Counted from the first letter of the stretch, positions 45,299-55,140 are shown. The stretch is DNA of 64,000 nucleotides from Lactobacillus mulieris (GCF_007095465.1 NZ_SDGL01000008.1:1-64000); one strand, 5' to 3'. Numbers and translations are program-made. Notes: a model not told the origin generated them from the sequence alone.

Positions 45299-47818
45299 AT
45301 GAATAATAAATTTAAAGATACAGTAGTGGGCACAGCTGCTTTATTAGCAACAACAACAATTGCGTTAACAACTAATAGTCATCAAGTAAAAGCTGATAAT
45401 AAAGAAAATACTAAGCAAATTAATAATAATAGCACTAGCTCGCTTGAAAGTACTGAGCAAAGAGTTACTAAAGCTGAAAGTAATGTAAATGACGCTCAAT
45501 TGGAGGCGAATTCAGCAAGTCGAAACAAAGTTTTAGCCGAGCAGAAAAAAGATCAAGCTTTTGATACCCTCAAGAAAGCAAAGGAAAATCAAACTAAAGC
45601 CGAAAATTTAGTTAAGGAAGCTCAAAATAAAGTAAGTAATAAGGAAATTGGTGAAAAGCAGGCTCAAAAGGCAGTTGATGAAGATAAAGTGGCAATTGAC
45701 CAAGCTCAGTCACAAGTAGACGAAGCTAAAAAGACAGCTGATTTAGCTTTGGATTCTTTAAATGAAGCACAATCAAAGGTTACTAATCAAGAGCAAAAGG
45801 TTAAAGATGCACAAGTAAAAGTTGATAATACCCAAAAAATAGTAGATAACACAAATGTTGGTAAAATACAAACAGACTTAGATCAGGCAAATAAGAACTT
45901 GACACAAGCCCAAAGTTCTTTAGATGAAGAAAATAACAAATTAATAAAAACTCGTGTTGCTATTGATAATAGTAATGAGCAATTAAAACAAGGGAAAGCA
46001 GAACTAACTCAAAAGCAAGCGCAATTGGATCAAGCTAATGAACAATTAAAGAATAGTCAAGAAATGGCAAATAAGGCTAATGAGGATTTAACAGCAAATG
46101 AAAATAGTCTGAATCAACTTAAGCAGAAAATAGCAACGCTTAAATCAACTGAAGAAAATCAAGATAAGCTTATTTATGGCACCGACTTTATTAATTTAGT
46201 AAAAAAGTATAAAGAAGAAAATCGAGATAATTGGGGATTTTGGTCTTCATACCCCGATTTAGCTGAAGTGGCTAAAAAATACTATGAAGCCAATTTCCAA
46301 GGGTACAAACCAACCAAAGCAGATGAAAATACATATTACACTATTAATAATGGCTTGATTGATAAAGAAGCGATTAAGCAAATGTCACTTTATGCAGCTT
46401 CTTTATTAAATCCACTTCGTATAAGTTTGGGTGAAAAACCGATTCTCGTGTCAGATGCAAGCATTGAAGTGGAATTGGCTACTATAAAAGCTTATAATGA
46501 TGCCAATCAAGGCTTTGGCCATCTTGAGAATATTATTCAGGATAAAATACCTAAAGAATTTGGCTTTTGGACTGAGGGAGAAAGTATCGCTATGACCACT
46601 AATTCTTCAGATTTGAAAGGAACTAGAGTGTCTTTAGCTGATTTAAAGATGGGGATTCGTCAAGCAATTGCAATGTGGGTATTCGATGATAATGACCAAG
46701 GCTATGGACATATGACAGATGTTTTAAGTCTTCGCATATATAAGTCAGAAGATGCTGCAATTTCGATTGATAAATTCGGAATATTCCACTTTAATGACAT
46801 TGTTGAACCTAGTGAAGATGGAGAATTCGCACAATTAAAAAAGACAGGCCAAACTTATAATGAGCCAACAGATGTCGCATCAGAATTAGCTAATTTAGAA
46901 GCAGAAGAAGTTACTAAGCAAACAAGTTATGAAGCTGCTAAGGCAAATGCTGAACAACTAAATAATAAGCTCAATGCAGATCAACAAGTAGTGAACAAGG
47001 CTCAACAAGCTGTTAATGATAAAGCTAATACTATAAAGAACATTCAATCTAGTCTTGCCCAATACATTGAGCAAGAGAATAATATTAAAAATACAATCGA
47101 AAAACTCCAATCTAATATTAAGAGTAAAGAAGAAATAATAACTAATTTAGAAAATCAATTAGCAGAAGCTTCAGCTGATAATAAACAAAAATTAGCTGAT
47201 TTACAAACTGCAAAAAGTAATTTAGATGAAGTAAATAATGAATTAATTTCACTAAATACTGATTTAAAGCAAAAACAAACAAATAATGATATAGCTAAAA
47301 AGACTTTAGAAGAAAAAACTTCCATTTTAAATGAAGCTAAGCAGAAATTAGAATTAGATACTGCTGATTTACTTTCGTATCAACAAGCACCGGAGAATTT
47401 AAAGAAAGCACAAGATAATCTTGCACAAGTACAAGATGAATTAGAAAAAGCCAACAAAGTTTATGAAGAATCAATAAATCTTCTAACGATATCTGCAAAT
47501 AATGATGAGCTAGCTCAAAATAAATTAGCAGAAGCTAAGAAAGAATTAGCTTCTGCTAAAGCAGCATTATCCGCTCTAAAGGCGTTGCTAGAGCCACAAA
47601 AGATTGAAAATAATAGTGCTGAATTTATTAATAAGCAACAGATGCCTGAACAAGTAATTAGTAAAATTAAGAATAGGACTATGATGCCTGAAAAGACTAG
47701 AGTTGAATCCAATAAAACTTTGCCTCAAACTGGTAATGATTCATGGATTTTAACAAGTTTAGGCGTGCTATTAAGTCTTTGGGGAGTAATGGTTAACTTT
47801 AAAAAAAGAAAAATTTAA
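45299..47818 (+). CDS. LPXTG surface protein, SEC10/PgrA-like
   Basis: The 839-aa protein has a signal peptide (ending near HQVKA), a long Gln/Lys/Ala coiled coil (about residues 45-280), a globular domain (about 290-510, from YGTDFINLVKKYKE to FHFNDIVEP), a second coiled coil (about 530-770) and a sorting signal LPQTG at 808 with hydrophobic segment and KKRKI tail. This layout matches the SEC10/PgrA surface-exclusion family first known from enterococcal conjugative plasmids. No conjugation genes are seen here, so an adhesion or aggregation role is as likely. GGGAGG fixes ATG 45299. The globular part contains NQGFGHLEN and DQGYGHMTDV, a repeated GxGH pattern reminiscent of CAP-like folds. Confidence 0.85.
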   Translation: MNNKFKDTVVGTAALLATTTIALTTNSHQVKADNKENTKQINNNSTSSLESTEQRVTKAESNVNDAQLEANSASRNKVLAEQKKDQAFDTLKKAKENQTKAENLVKEAQNKVSNKEIGEKQAQKAVDEDKVAIDQAQSQVDEAKKTADLALDSLNEAQSKVTNQEQKVKDAQVKVDNTQKIVDNTNVGKIQTDLDQANKNLTQAQSSLDEENNKLIKTRVAIDNSNEQLKQGKAELTQKQAQLDQANEQLKNSQEMANKANEDLTANENSLNQLKQKIATLKSTEENQDKLIYGTDFINLVKKYKEENRDNWGFWSSYPDLAEVAKKYYEANFQGYKPTKADENTYYTINNGLIDKEAIKQMSLYAASLLNPLRISLGEKPILVSDASIEVELATIKAYNDANQGFGHLENIIQDKIPKEFGFWTEGESIAMTTNSSDLKGTRVSLADLKMGIRQAIAMWVFDDNDQGYGHMTDVLSLRIYKSEDAAISIDKFGIFHFNDIVEPSEDGEFAQLKKTGQTYNEPTDVASELANLEAEEVTKQTSYEAAKANAEQLNNKLNADQQVVNKAQQAVNDKANTIKNIQSSLAQYIEQENNIKNTIEKLQSNIKSKEEIITNLENQLAEASADNKQKLADLQTAKSNLDEVNNELISLNTDLKQKQTNNDIAKKTLEEKTSILNEAKQKLELDTADLLSYQQAPENLKKAQDNLAQVQDELEKANKVYEESINLLTISANNDELAQNKLAEAKKELASAKAALSALKALLEPQKIENNSAEFINKQQMPEQVISKIKNRTMMPEKTRVESNKTLPQTGNDSWILTSLGVLLSLWGVMVNFKKRKI

Positions 47819-47845
47819 GTTATAAAAATTATTTTCATGTGAAGT

Positions 47846-47897
47846 AAAAGCGTTGATATATCGAGGTTTATAACACCGAGGATATCAACGCTTTTTT
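47846..47897 (+). terminator. Terminator of the SEC10/PgrA-like gene
   Basis: A long hairpin with outer arms AAAAGCGTTGATAT / ATATCAACGCTTTT and a weak inner stem ends in a T run. It is closely related to the hairpin at 9227-9283. Confidence 0.85.
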
Positions 47898-47924
47898 ATT
47901 ATAGATGATTTAAGAAATTAACTA

Positions 47925-48881
47925 TTATTTGGATTCTTTAAACCAATTTTCTAAGCTACTACAAATATCGTGGCTAACCTTGTCAGCTTCTATATCAATT
48001 GCGACTTTAACGTTAGGTTTTTCTTTGCGCAAATCTTCTAGTCTACCAATGGTTCTACCGCGGCTAGGACCTTCAGTTTCACAAGTTAAGTGCATAGGTA
48101 AGAAGGTAAACCACTCAGGATGAATTGCTGCACATACTGCCGCTGGATCGTGAAGACTACCACCATGTAAATATGGAGAATATTTATCATAAATGTGAAT
48201 GTAGTAATCGACAATATCAGCATATTTTTCACCGACAAAAGTTTGTGTGTCACGCCATTTCTGTGTGTCAGTTAGGCCAATTGGTGTTTTCATTGTGACA
48301 TCTAGCCCTATCATGATTACTGGCGTACCACTTTCAAATAAGATTTTCGCAGCAAGTGGATCTTGGTTGATGTTAGCTTCGGCATATGGGCTAACATTAC
48401 CGCGAACTGTGAGAGCCCCACCCATGATGACAACCTGACCAATTTCATCTTTGAAAGCAGGGTATTTTTGTAAAACTAAAGCCAAGTCAGTCATAGGACC
48501 AGTAACAATTACTAGCAAGTCTTTGCCATATTTTTGGGTGGATTCAATGATAAAGTCAATCCCACTAGTTGTTTCAACTTGGCGTGTTGCTGCTGGAATG
48601 ATCACTTGACCAATTCCATTTTCGCCGTGGATGTCAGCACTAACTTCCATACGGTCGAAGTGATCTTGGTCAATTGCATGGTCATTTCCTAAGTAAACAG
48701 GGATATCGGTCTTACCTAACATTTCTAATAAAGCCAGAGCATTTTTGGCCCCTTGTTCAGTATAAACATTACCGTAAGTGCCAACGACACCGATTAAATC
48801 AAGCTCATCTTTGGCAATTGTGTAGGCAAGTGCCATTGCATCATCAATTCCAGTATCAAGGGATAAAATTACTTTTTTCAT
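47925..48881 (-). CDS. Nucleoside hydrolase (inosine/uridine-preferring family)
   Basis: This 318-aa enzyme splits ribonucleosides into base and ribose. The calcium-binding, catalytic Asp motif is LSLDTGIDDAMALAY (residues 5-19), with NINQDPLAAKI and the late HGGSLHDPAAV aspartate also present. GAAAGGAC lies before ATG 48881; the eight codons upstream are rejected. It starts 38 bases downstream of the membrane protein gene on the same strand, and TATTATTATACT in that gap may be a separate -10. Released bases could feed the phosphoribosyltransferases encoded elsewhere. Substrate preference is not determined. Confidence 0.92.
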   Translation of the reverse strand: MKKVILSLDTGIDDAMALAYTIAKDELDLIGVVGTYGNVYTEQGAKNALALLEMLGKTDIPVYLGNDHAIDQDHFDRMEVSADIHGENGIGQVIIPAATRQVETTSGIDFIIESTQKYGKDLLVIVTGPMTDLALVLQKYPAFKDEIGQVVIMGGALTVRGNVSPYAEANINQDPLAAKILFESGTPVIMIGLDVTMKTPIGLTDTQKWRDTQTFVGEKYADIVDYYIHIYDKYSPYLHGGSLHDPAAVCAAIHPEWFTFLPMHLTCETEGPSRGRTIGRLEDLRKEKPNVKVAIDIEADKVSHDICSSLENWFKESK

Positions 48882-48919
48882 GGTGAAGTCCTTTCTAAAA
48901 AACATCTAGTATAATAATA

Positions 48920-50890
48920 CTATTTTCCAAATCTTTTTTCTTTATTGAGTTTTAACCAATCATAATTTCCGTTTTTATAATCATAAACAAAAGTATAAAT
49001 AAATGAACTATGGAAGTCTTTTTTTCCATCAATATATAAAGGATAAGGGGCTAAATAATAATTGTAAGTTTTTATGATATTTACTGCTTGTTTAGTTGGA
49101 GCAGGATTAACAGCAATTATTTCATAATTTCCAGCCTTGATTTTTCTATTTAAGTAAAAAATATCATCTTTGTGTTTAAGTGCATAGTAAGAATTAGTAG
49201 ATAAGTTTTTTAGGTAGACTTTTAATTCAGTTTGTTTGTGGATTTGAACAGAAAAATAATTGGCTTCAGCGTTTAAACGAACTCTTTGTTTGAGAAGGGA
49301 TTGGATGGTGCTAGATTTCGCATGATATTGGACGGATAGCTGACTCCTTTGTGCTGCGATAATTTGGTCATTTTTATTAGTTTTAGCATAGTAATAGCTA
49401 AAGAAAATTGGAGTAATAATCGCAAGACAAAGAGCAATAATGCCTACTTGCTTAGATTGATGATGCTTCTTTTTTATTGGTAATGTTAGCAATATAAACA
49501 ACATGGGTAAAATCACTTGTCCATAACGAGGTTCACTTTCCCAAAGCAAGGTATGGAAGGCGAGATAGCCTAGAATTGTTAATATGCTTAGTAACAAGAT
49601 TTGATCTTTATATTTTTTTAGATTTAATTTATATCTGAATAGACGTGCTATGACTGCTGCAAATATACTGATGCAACTAGCTGAATAAGTTATTATTGAT
49701 ACTTTTGCAAAAAATTGCGCATGTTTTTGATACCAACCTGGAGCGTTACGGTAGCCACCATTATACCAATTTTGAATATCGCCTACATTTAGTAAAATAG
49801 CCAGTTTTTGAATCCATAATTTTATTAATCCGCTAAATCCTAATTTTTTAATTCGTGCCGCAATTAAGGCTTTATCATAAGTTTGGCGTTGTGCTTCATT
49901 TTTTAATTTGACTTCTTTTGTTACATCTTCGCTAGCATAAGTGCCACGATACTTTTCGTTTAATCCCATTGCAATCCAACTGGTTTTTGGAAACTCAAAG
50001 CTTTTGTTTTCTTTAAAATTGCTTAATTGATAGATTCCATTGGTAGCGGTCAACCCTAATGTAAGTCCTAGTATGATTATAGTTGAGGGGATAAGTAATT
50101 GCTTTTTTAACTGCTTTTTAATTAGCAAAAGCAACCATAGTATTAATATGGCAGGGATAAGAATAATAATATTAGGTTTTAATAAGTATGCGATACAAGC
50201 TAATAAAAAGATGCTTATGCTAGTTATAACTTGTTGGGACTTATTAAAGCTATCCCATTTAAATAGGTAGTCAAAAATTAGCAATAATAATAAAAAATTC
50301 GGTAAGTCTGTATAAAAAACTTGTAGATAATAGGTGTAAGAAAAAGGGGTAAGTACGAAGAAAGCTGTTAATCCAATTATTAAACTTTTCCGCTTACTGA
50401 GCTGCCAAGCTAGTTTTAACGTAAGTAATATAAAGCTATTTAGAATTAAAAAACTTAAAATCCAAAGAGCTAAATTGGTCGAAAATAAAGTCTTGGTTAA
50501 ATTTAACCAAAGATAAAGAAAATAAGTGATTGGAACATTGTTGGGATAGCGCCAAAAGTAGGTGGTAGTCCAGTGGAAATTGCCAGCTGCTAGCTGATCT
50601 GCCTGACTTAATACACGGTATGGATCATGATAAATCGATACTGGAAGAAATTTCAAAACTGCTAATTGAATAATTATCATAGTAATCAAACTTATAGTAA
50701 TGATTATGTTAACAGTATGAAAAGACAGCTTTTCAATATATGTATTGAAAAAATAGCTAATAAGTCCAATAAAAATAGCTAATAAACTAATAGCTAACCC
50801 TGCATAATTAGCTATATTGGAAAATATACCTATGGCTAGGCAAAAAGTCAGCAAATAGACAAAAAAATTAAATACTTTGAATTTTCTCAC
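48920..50890 (-). CDS. Polytopic membrane protein, probable GT-C glycosyltransferase
   Basis: The 656-aa protein has about 12-13 membrane segments through residue 520 and an outer C-terminal domain of about 120 residues. The first long outer loop carries SIYHDPYRVLSQADQLAAG and YFWRYPNNVP, where an Asp followed by Pro/Tyr resembles the catalytic acid of GT-C enzymes (PMT and related families). Sugar and acceptor are unknown, and similarity to the YfhO array is only in fold, not in motifs. GTG 50890 follows AGGAG by 8 bases. No other glycan genes are adjacent. Confidence 0.7.
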   Translation of the reverse strand: MRKFKVFNFFVYLLTFCLAIGIFSNIANYAGLAISLLAIFIGLISYFFNTYIEKLSFHTVNIIITISLITMIIIQLAVLKFLPVSIYHDPYRVLSQADQLAAGNFHWTTTYFWRYPNNVPITYFLYLWLNLTKTLFSTNLALWILSFLILNSFILLTLKLAWQLSKRKSLIIGLTAFFVLTPFSYTYYLQVFYTDLPNFLLLLLIFDYLFKWDSFNKSQQVITSISIFLLACIAYLLKPNIIILIPAILILWLLLLIKKQLKKQLLIPSTIIILGLTLGLTATNGIYQLSNFKENKSFEFPKTSWIAMGLNEKYRGTYASEDVTKEVKLKNEAQRQTYDKALIAARIKKLGFSGLIKLWIQKLAILLNVGDIQNWYNGGYRNAPGWYQKHAQFFAKVSIITYSASCISIFAAVIARLFRYKLNLKKYKDQILLLSILTILGYLAFHTLLWESEPRYGQVILPMLFILLTLPIKKKHHQSKQVGIIALCLAIITPIFFSYYYAKTNKNDQIIAAQRSQLSVQYHAKSSTIQSLLKQRVRLNAEANYFSVQIHKQTELKVYLKNLSTNSYYALKHKDDIFYLNRKIKAGNYEIIAVNPAPTKQAVNIIKTYNYYLAPYPLYIDGKKDFHSSFIYTFVYDYKNGNYDWLKLNKEKRFGK

Positions 50891-51058
50891 GATACTACTC
50901 CTGAAATCTTGGCTTTACTATCAATTTAAGTAAAAAGTTTTGTTTTGTCAGCTGAAATTACTGAATTTAATAAAAAGTTGGTAAGGGGAAAAGATGTTAA
51001 TGATTTTATTTCTTATGCAATTCATTTATGCGATATCTAATATAAAAATAGCAAGTGA

Positions 51059-51064
51059 TATAAT
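51059..51064 (+). promoter_or_regulatory. Extended -10 of the 48-aa protein gene
   Basis: TGATATAAT (TATAAT at 51059-51064) is an extended -10 about 43 bases before the ATG at 51107. No clear -35 is seen. Confidence 0.5.
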
Positions 51065-51106
51065 ATATAACAGTAGGGGATAGTATATACAAAAGAAGGA
51101 CAAAAG

Positions 51107-51253
51107 ATGGATAACAAAAGAATTTCAAGGAAAGAATATAAAAATAAATTTTCCAAATCTAAAAAAAGAAAAATAAATTTTTGGGGATATTTAGTCATAG
51201 GAATTGATGCAATTTTGGCATCATTTGGTATAGGCGAAGAAGGAAAAGATTAA
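51107..51253 (+). CDS. Small basic membrane protein (48 aa), unrecognised
   Basis: This short reading frame starts MDNKRISRKEYKNKF, continues with the basic SKSKKRKIN and one hydrophobic segment FWGYLVIGIDAILASFGI, and ends GEEGKD. AAGAAGGA is correctly spaced before the ATG, and a good extended -10 lies upstream. The basic N-terminus should stay inside and the acidic tail outside, giving a single-pass peptide. I know no family. It lies alone between the divergent GT-C-like gene and the fructansucrase gene. Confidence 0.55.
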   Translation: MDNKRISRKEYKNKFSKSKKRKINFWGYLVIGIDAILASFGIGEEGKD

Positions 51254-51322
51254 ATCAATATATAATCTTTAAATCTATTTGTAATTCAACTTCGAATATA
51301 AAAGTCTTTATTTTTTATGTAA

Positions 51323-51352
51323 TTGCATAAACATATGTTTATAAACTATAAT
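51323..51352 (+). promoter_or_regulatory. Fructansucrase promoter with 16-base palindrome
   Basis: TTGCAT (51323-51328) and TATAAT (51347-51352) are spaced 18 bases apart. The perfect palindrome ATAAACATATGTTTAT (51327-51342) covers the -35 edge and spacer. This is a likely operator; its core AAAC-N4-GTTT resembles that upstream of umuC. Confidence 0.6.
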
Positions 51353-51447
51353 TATTTTTTATGTAAAAAAGTGTAAATAGTAGATAAATATATTTCAAAT
51401 TGTAGAATTTTGTGATAGAGAATGTTTACTTTCGTTGGAGGATTAAA

Positions 51448-53760
51448 ATGGTTAAAAAGATGAAAAAAGCCGCTTTAGGGTTGGCCACTTTTGCAGCTAC
51501 AACAGTATTGTCTGTTTCCATGAACAATAGTGTTGTTAAAGCTGCAGACAAAGCTAATGATAATAATGACAAAAATACCACTTCAAATACAACAGTAGAT
51601 AATACTGCTGCTGTTCAAGATAATGTTGAAAAGGCACAATCAGCAGTTGCAAATGCTGAAACTGCTGAAGAAGCAGCTAGTGCTCAAAAAGTTTTGGCTC
51701 AATCCAAAATTGCATTGACAACTATGGCTGCATTGGATAAAAGTGCTGCTGCATCAACTTCATCAGTAACAAGCAGTACTCAAACTAGTGATAAAGATAG
51801 TGATACAGCTAAGACCAATTCTGATTCTACAAAATCTGCTTCAGGTGATACCAATAATGGTGAGTTTGCTCCAGCCACAAGAGAAATTACCGCTGGGGAT
51901 AAGTCAACTTACGATGCTGATGGTTTGAAGCCAGAAGCAGCTGCTGCAGTTAAGGCAGCTGGCATTGATCCAAAGACTTTGAGTGATTATCAAAAGGAAG
52001 CTTTAAACAAAGTAGATTACACTAGAAAGAATGCAGCTGGCAACGCTCAAATGACTTATAGTGATTTTAAGAAGATAGCTGATGCACTCATTTCTAAAGA
52101 TGGACGATATGCAATTCCTTACTTTAATGCAAAAGAAATTCAAAATATGCCTGCAGCATATACTATTGATGCTCAAACCGGTAAATTGGAACATCTTGAT
52201 GTCTGGGATTCATGGCCAGTACAAGATGTAAAAACTGGTTATGTGGCTAATTGGAATGGATATCAATTAGTTGTGGCAATGATGGGTGTACCAGAAGCTA
52301 ATGACAACCATATTTATTTACTTTATAACAAATATGGTGATAATAACTTGGCAAATTGGAAGAATGCTGGCCCAATATTTGGCTACAATGCTAGCCCTCT
52401 ACTTCAACAATGGTCAGGTTCAGCTGTAGTTAATACTGATGGCTCAATTCAATTATTCTATACTCAGGTAGATGGTTCACAAGGTACTAATCATCAAAAA
52501 TTAGCCAGTGTAACATTGCTGCTTTCAGATAATAATGGTGAGGTAAAGATTGAAAAGTTAGCAAATGATCACGTTGTATTTGAAGGTGATGGTTATCACT
52601 ATCAAACTTACAAGCAATGGATTGAAACCAATAAAGGTGCTGATAACATTGCTATGCGTGATGCTCACGTTATTGAAGGTGAAGATGGGCATCGATACTT
52701 AGTATTTGAGGCAAGTACTGGTACAGAAGGCTATCAAGGATTAGATCAAATTTACAATTGGAGTAATTACGGTGGTGATGATGCATTTAATATTAAGTCA
52801 TTGTTAGATGTATTGGAAAACCGTGATATCAAGTCAAGAGCTAGTTGGGCAAATGCAGCAATTGGTATTTTGAGATTAACTGATGACGAAACCAATCCAC
52901 AAGTTGCAGAAGTATACAGTCCACTTCTTACTGCAACAATGGTAAGTGATGAAATTGAACGTCCAGATGTTGTGAAATTGAATGGCAAGTATTATTTATT
53001 TGCAGCAACTAGATTAAATAGGGGATCTAATGATCATGCCTGGATGGCAGCAAATGATGCAGTTGGAGACAATGTTGCCATGGTTGGATATGTTTCTGAT
53101 AGCTTAAATGGAAAGTATGTGCCACTAAATGAATCTGGTGTTGTGCTAACAGCATCAGTTCCTGCAAACTGGCGTACAGCAACTTATTCATACTATGCAG
53201 TACCAGTTGAAGGACATTCAAATTGGTTGCTCATTACTTCATACATTACTAATCGTAGTCATGTAGCTGGAGATGAATATGAATCAACTTGGGCACCAAG
53301 TTTTATTTTGCAAGTAAATGATGATAATACTACAACAATCTTAGCTAAGATGACTAACCAAGGTGACTGGATTTGGGATGATGGTAGCGAAAATCCTGCA
53401 ATGATGGGTACAGAAGAAACTGCAGCACTTCCAGGCGAACGTGATAAAGTGGTTAACTGGGATGAGATTGGTTACAAATCTAATTATGATGTTCCTTCTG
53501 TGCCTGAATATCCAGAAATTCCAAGCACACCAAAGAGTAAATATGGTATGCCTGGTGATCCATTGTTCCAAGATGATACACCAGAAACACCAAAGACACC
53601 CGAAACTCCAAGAAGAGTGGACCGCTACAATAATCCAACTCCTACTAAATCATCACTTCTTCCACAAACTGGTAATGTTGTTACTAACATTTTGTCAGCT
53701 TTAGGTATGTTACTTGCTAGCGCAGGTATGGCTTTAGGCTTCAAGAGAAAGAACGATTAA
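51448..53760 (+). CDS. Cell-wall-anchored GH68 fructansucrase (inulosucrase-like)
   Basis: The 770-aa extracellular enzyme polymerises the fructose part of sucrose. A signal peptide (ends near VVKA, residue 32) and a Thr/Ser/Ala-rich stretch lead to the GH68 five-bladed propeller (about residues 170-640). Its catalytic residues are visible: nucleophile D254 in VWDSWP, transition-state stabiliser D405 in MRDAH and acid/base E504 in EIERPD. A Pro-rich [11 protein letters not shown] spacer and LPQTG at 738-742 anchor it to the wall. Characterised homologues in L. johnsonii (InuJ) and L. gasseri make inulin, but inulin versus levan cannot be proven from sequence. GGAGG fixes ATG 51448. It is a stand-alone gene with its own promoter and terminator, and sucrose transport genes are not adjacent. 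Confidence 0.93.
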   Translation: MVKKMKKAALGLATFAATTVLSVSMNNSVVKAADKANDNNDKNTTSNTTVDNTAAVQDNVEKAQSAVANAETAEEAASAQKVLAQSKIALTTMAALDKSAAASTSSVTSSTQTSDKDSDTAKTNSDSTKSASGDTNNGEFAPATREITAGDKSTYDADGLKPEAAAAVKAAGIDPKTLSDYQKEALNKVDYTRKNAAGNAQMTYSDFKKIADALISKDGRYAIPYFNAKEIQNMPAAYTIDAQTGKLEHLDVWDSWPVQDVKTGYVANWNGYQLVVAMMGVPEANDNHIYLLYNKYGDNNLANWKNAGPIFGYNASPLLQQWSGSAVVNTDGSIQLFYTQVDGSQGTNHQKLASVTLLLSDNNGEVKIEKLANDHVVFEGDGYHYQTYKQWIETNKGADNIAMRDAHVIEGEDGHRYLVFEASTGTEGYQGLDQIYNWSNYGGDDAFNIKSLLDVLENRDIKSRASWANAAIGILRLTDDETNPQVAEVYSPLLTATMVSDEIERPDVVKLNGKYYLFAATRLNRGSNDHAWMAANDAVGDNVAMVGYVSDSLNGKYVPLNESGVVLTASVPANWRTATYSYYAVPVEGHSNWLLITSYITNRSHVAGDEYESTWAPSFILQVNDDNTTTILAKMTNQGDWIWDDGSENPAMMGTEETAALPGERDKVVNWDEIGYKSNYDVPSVPEYPEIPSTPKSKYGMPGDPLFQDDTPETPKTPETPRRVDRYNNPTPTKSSLLPQTGNVVTNILSALGMLLASAGMALGFKRKND

Positions 53761-53769
53761 TATATAAAT

Positions 53770-53810
53770 AAACACATGCTTTTTCTGTTATAGAAAGCAT
53801 GTGTTTTTAT
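53770..53810 (+). terminator. Terminator of the fructansucrase gene
   Basis: The hairpin AAACACATGCTTT / AAAGCATGTGTTT is followed by TTATT. The next 85 bases up to the convergent gene hold only a small AGTAG-TATG-CTACT hairpin with T run. Confidence 0.85.
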
Positions 53811-53895
53811 TATCTGGTTAACAAAATAGTACCATTTATTAAAAATGAAGTGCTTAATAACGCTACGACGCTCTGCAGTAGTATGCTACTATTTT

Positions 53896-55005
53896 TTACT
53901 TCAAACTAAAGCTCAATTTAACTGGATTGTGGTCCGAATAAGCAAATTGAGTATCTATATTGTAACTAACAGCTTTCACATTAGGTGAAACTAAGAACCC
54001 ATCAACGATGGTAGTATAAGTTACGCCTTTTTTGTATGGAATATCACTTCCTCGACAAGTAGGTACTTCGTCCGCATTTTTAGCTGTAACCATCTTCATT
54101 CCACTACTTGCAAGGTCCTTTTGACTCAAGACAGCTAGCCAATCATGCTGCTTTTGCTGTGACTTAAAGTGAGCAACATATTTTGCACCAAATGCATGAT
54201 TAAAGTCACCACCACAGATGACATAATTACCTTTTTTGATTTCAGCTTTCATGACTTGATTGAGCAAGGCGAGTTGCTTTTTCTTAGATAAGCCACCTTT
54301 ATCATAAGCTGACATATGACTATTAATTAAAACAAGCTCCTTGCCATTTTTGACTGGCAAGCGCATAACATTGAAGCAGCGGTCTAAATCAACAAACTTT
54401 TCGATTAGATTTGAACTGACAAAGTATTGTCGGCGCTCGCTACTAGTAATGTGGTATTTGCTTAAAGCTAAAATTCCGCTTCTTGCAAAACCGTGTGGAT
54501 TATTCAGTGGCAAGGCAATATAAGCACTGTGAAAATTCTGGGCAAAGCTACTGCCCATATTGTTAAAAGTACTTTCTGCCATTTTAACTTGATTTACACC
54601 AAAAGAACGAGTTGAGTTGGTATCAATTTCTTGGAAAAAGGCAAAGTCGGGATTTTGCTTTTTGATTGTGGCAATTGCGCCTTTAGTATCAGCTAATTCA
54701 CTAGCTTTAGAGACTGCAGTTCCATATTTTCCGCGTGTTTTAGTACCATTTTTCATTTCACCTGTGTCCATGAAAAAACTGTACTTAGGATTATAAGCTC
54801 CGAAACCTACATTGTAGGTGGTTACAGTATAAGTTTTCCCTGTGGATAACACTGAAGATTGATTGTTTTTTATGTGAATTATTTGGTGATCAGGAATGCG
54901 ATAATAATTAGCTTGCATATAAATTGCGTAGCCGATTAAAGTAATAAAAATAATACCTAAAATTGCCAAAATAACTCGAAAAGTATATTTAATTCCTTTT
55001 TTCAT
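53896..55005 (-). CDS. Endonuclease/exonuclease/phosphatase (EEP) family protein, membrane-anchored
   Basis: The 369-aa protein has one N-terminal membrane helix (VILAILGIIFITLIGYAIYM) and an outer EEP domain. The metal and catalytic residues appear in FFQEID, VLINSHMSAYDKG, CGGDFNHAFG and YSDHNPVKLSF, in the family order. Members include nucleases, sphingomyelinases and inositol phosphatases; substrate is unknown, and an extracytoplasmic phosphodiesterase is the safest call. AAGGAG precedes ATG 55005. It stands alone, convergent with the fructansucrase gene. Confidence 0.87.
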   Translation of the reverse strand: MKKGIKYTFRVILAILGIIFITLIGYAIYMQANYYRIPDHQIIHIKNNQSSVLSTGKTYTVTTYNVGFGAYNPKYSFFMDTGEMKNGTKTRGKYGTAVSKASELADTKGAIATIKKQNPDFAFFQEIDTNSTRSFGVNQVKMAESTFNNMGSSFAQNFHSAYIALPLNNPHGFARSGILALSKYHITSSERRQYFVSSNLIEKFVDLDRCFNVMRLPVKNGKELVLINSHMSAYDKGGLSKKKQLALLNQVMKAEIKKGNYVICGGDFNHAFGAKYVAHFKSQQKQHDWLAVLSQKDLASSGMKMVTAKNADEVPTCRGSDIPYKKGVTYTTIVDGFLVSPNVKAVSYNIDTQFAYSDHNPVKLSFSLK

Positions 55006-55140
55006 AGTATTCTCCTTATTGGAGCTATTATACCTATAAAGTGTTTCAGAAAAAAGTATCTACAACTAGTTAAGAACAGCGATTACTCTAATATTAGTGA
55101 TAAAATAATATTTGGAGAAGTAAATGAAGGGAGAAAAAAT

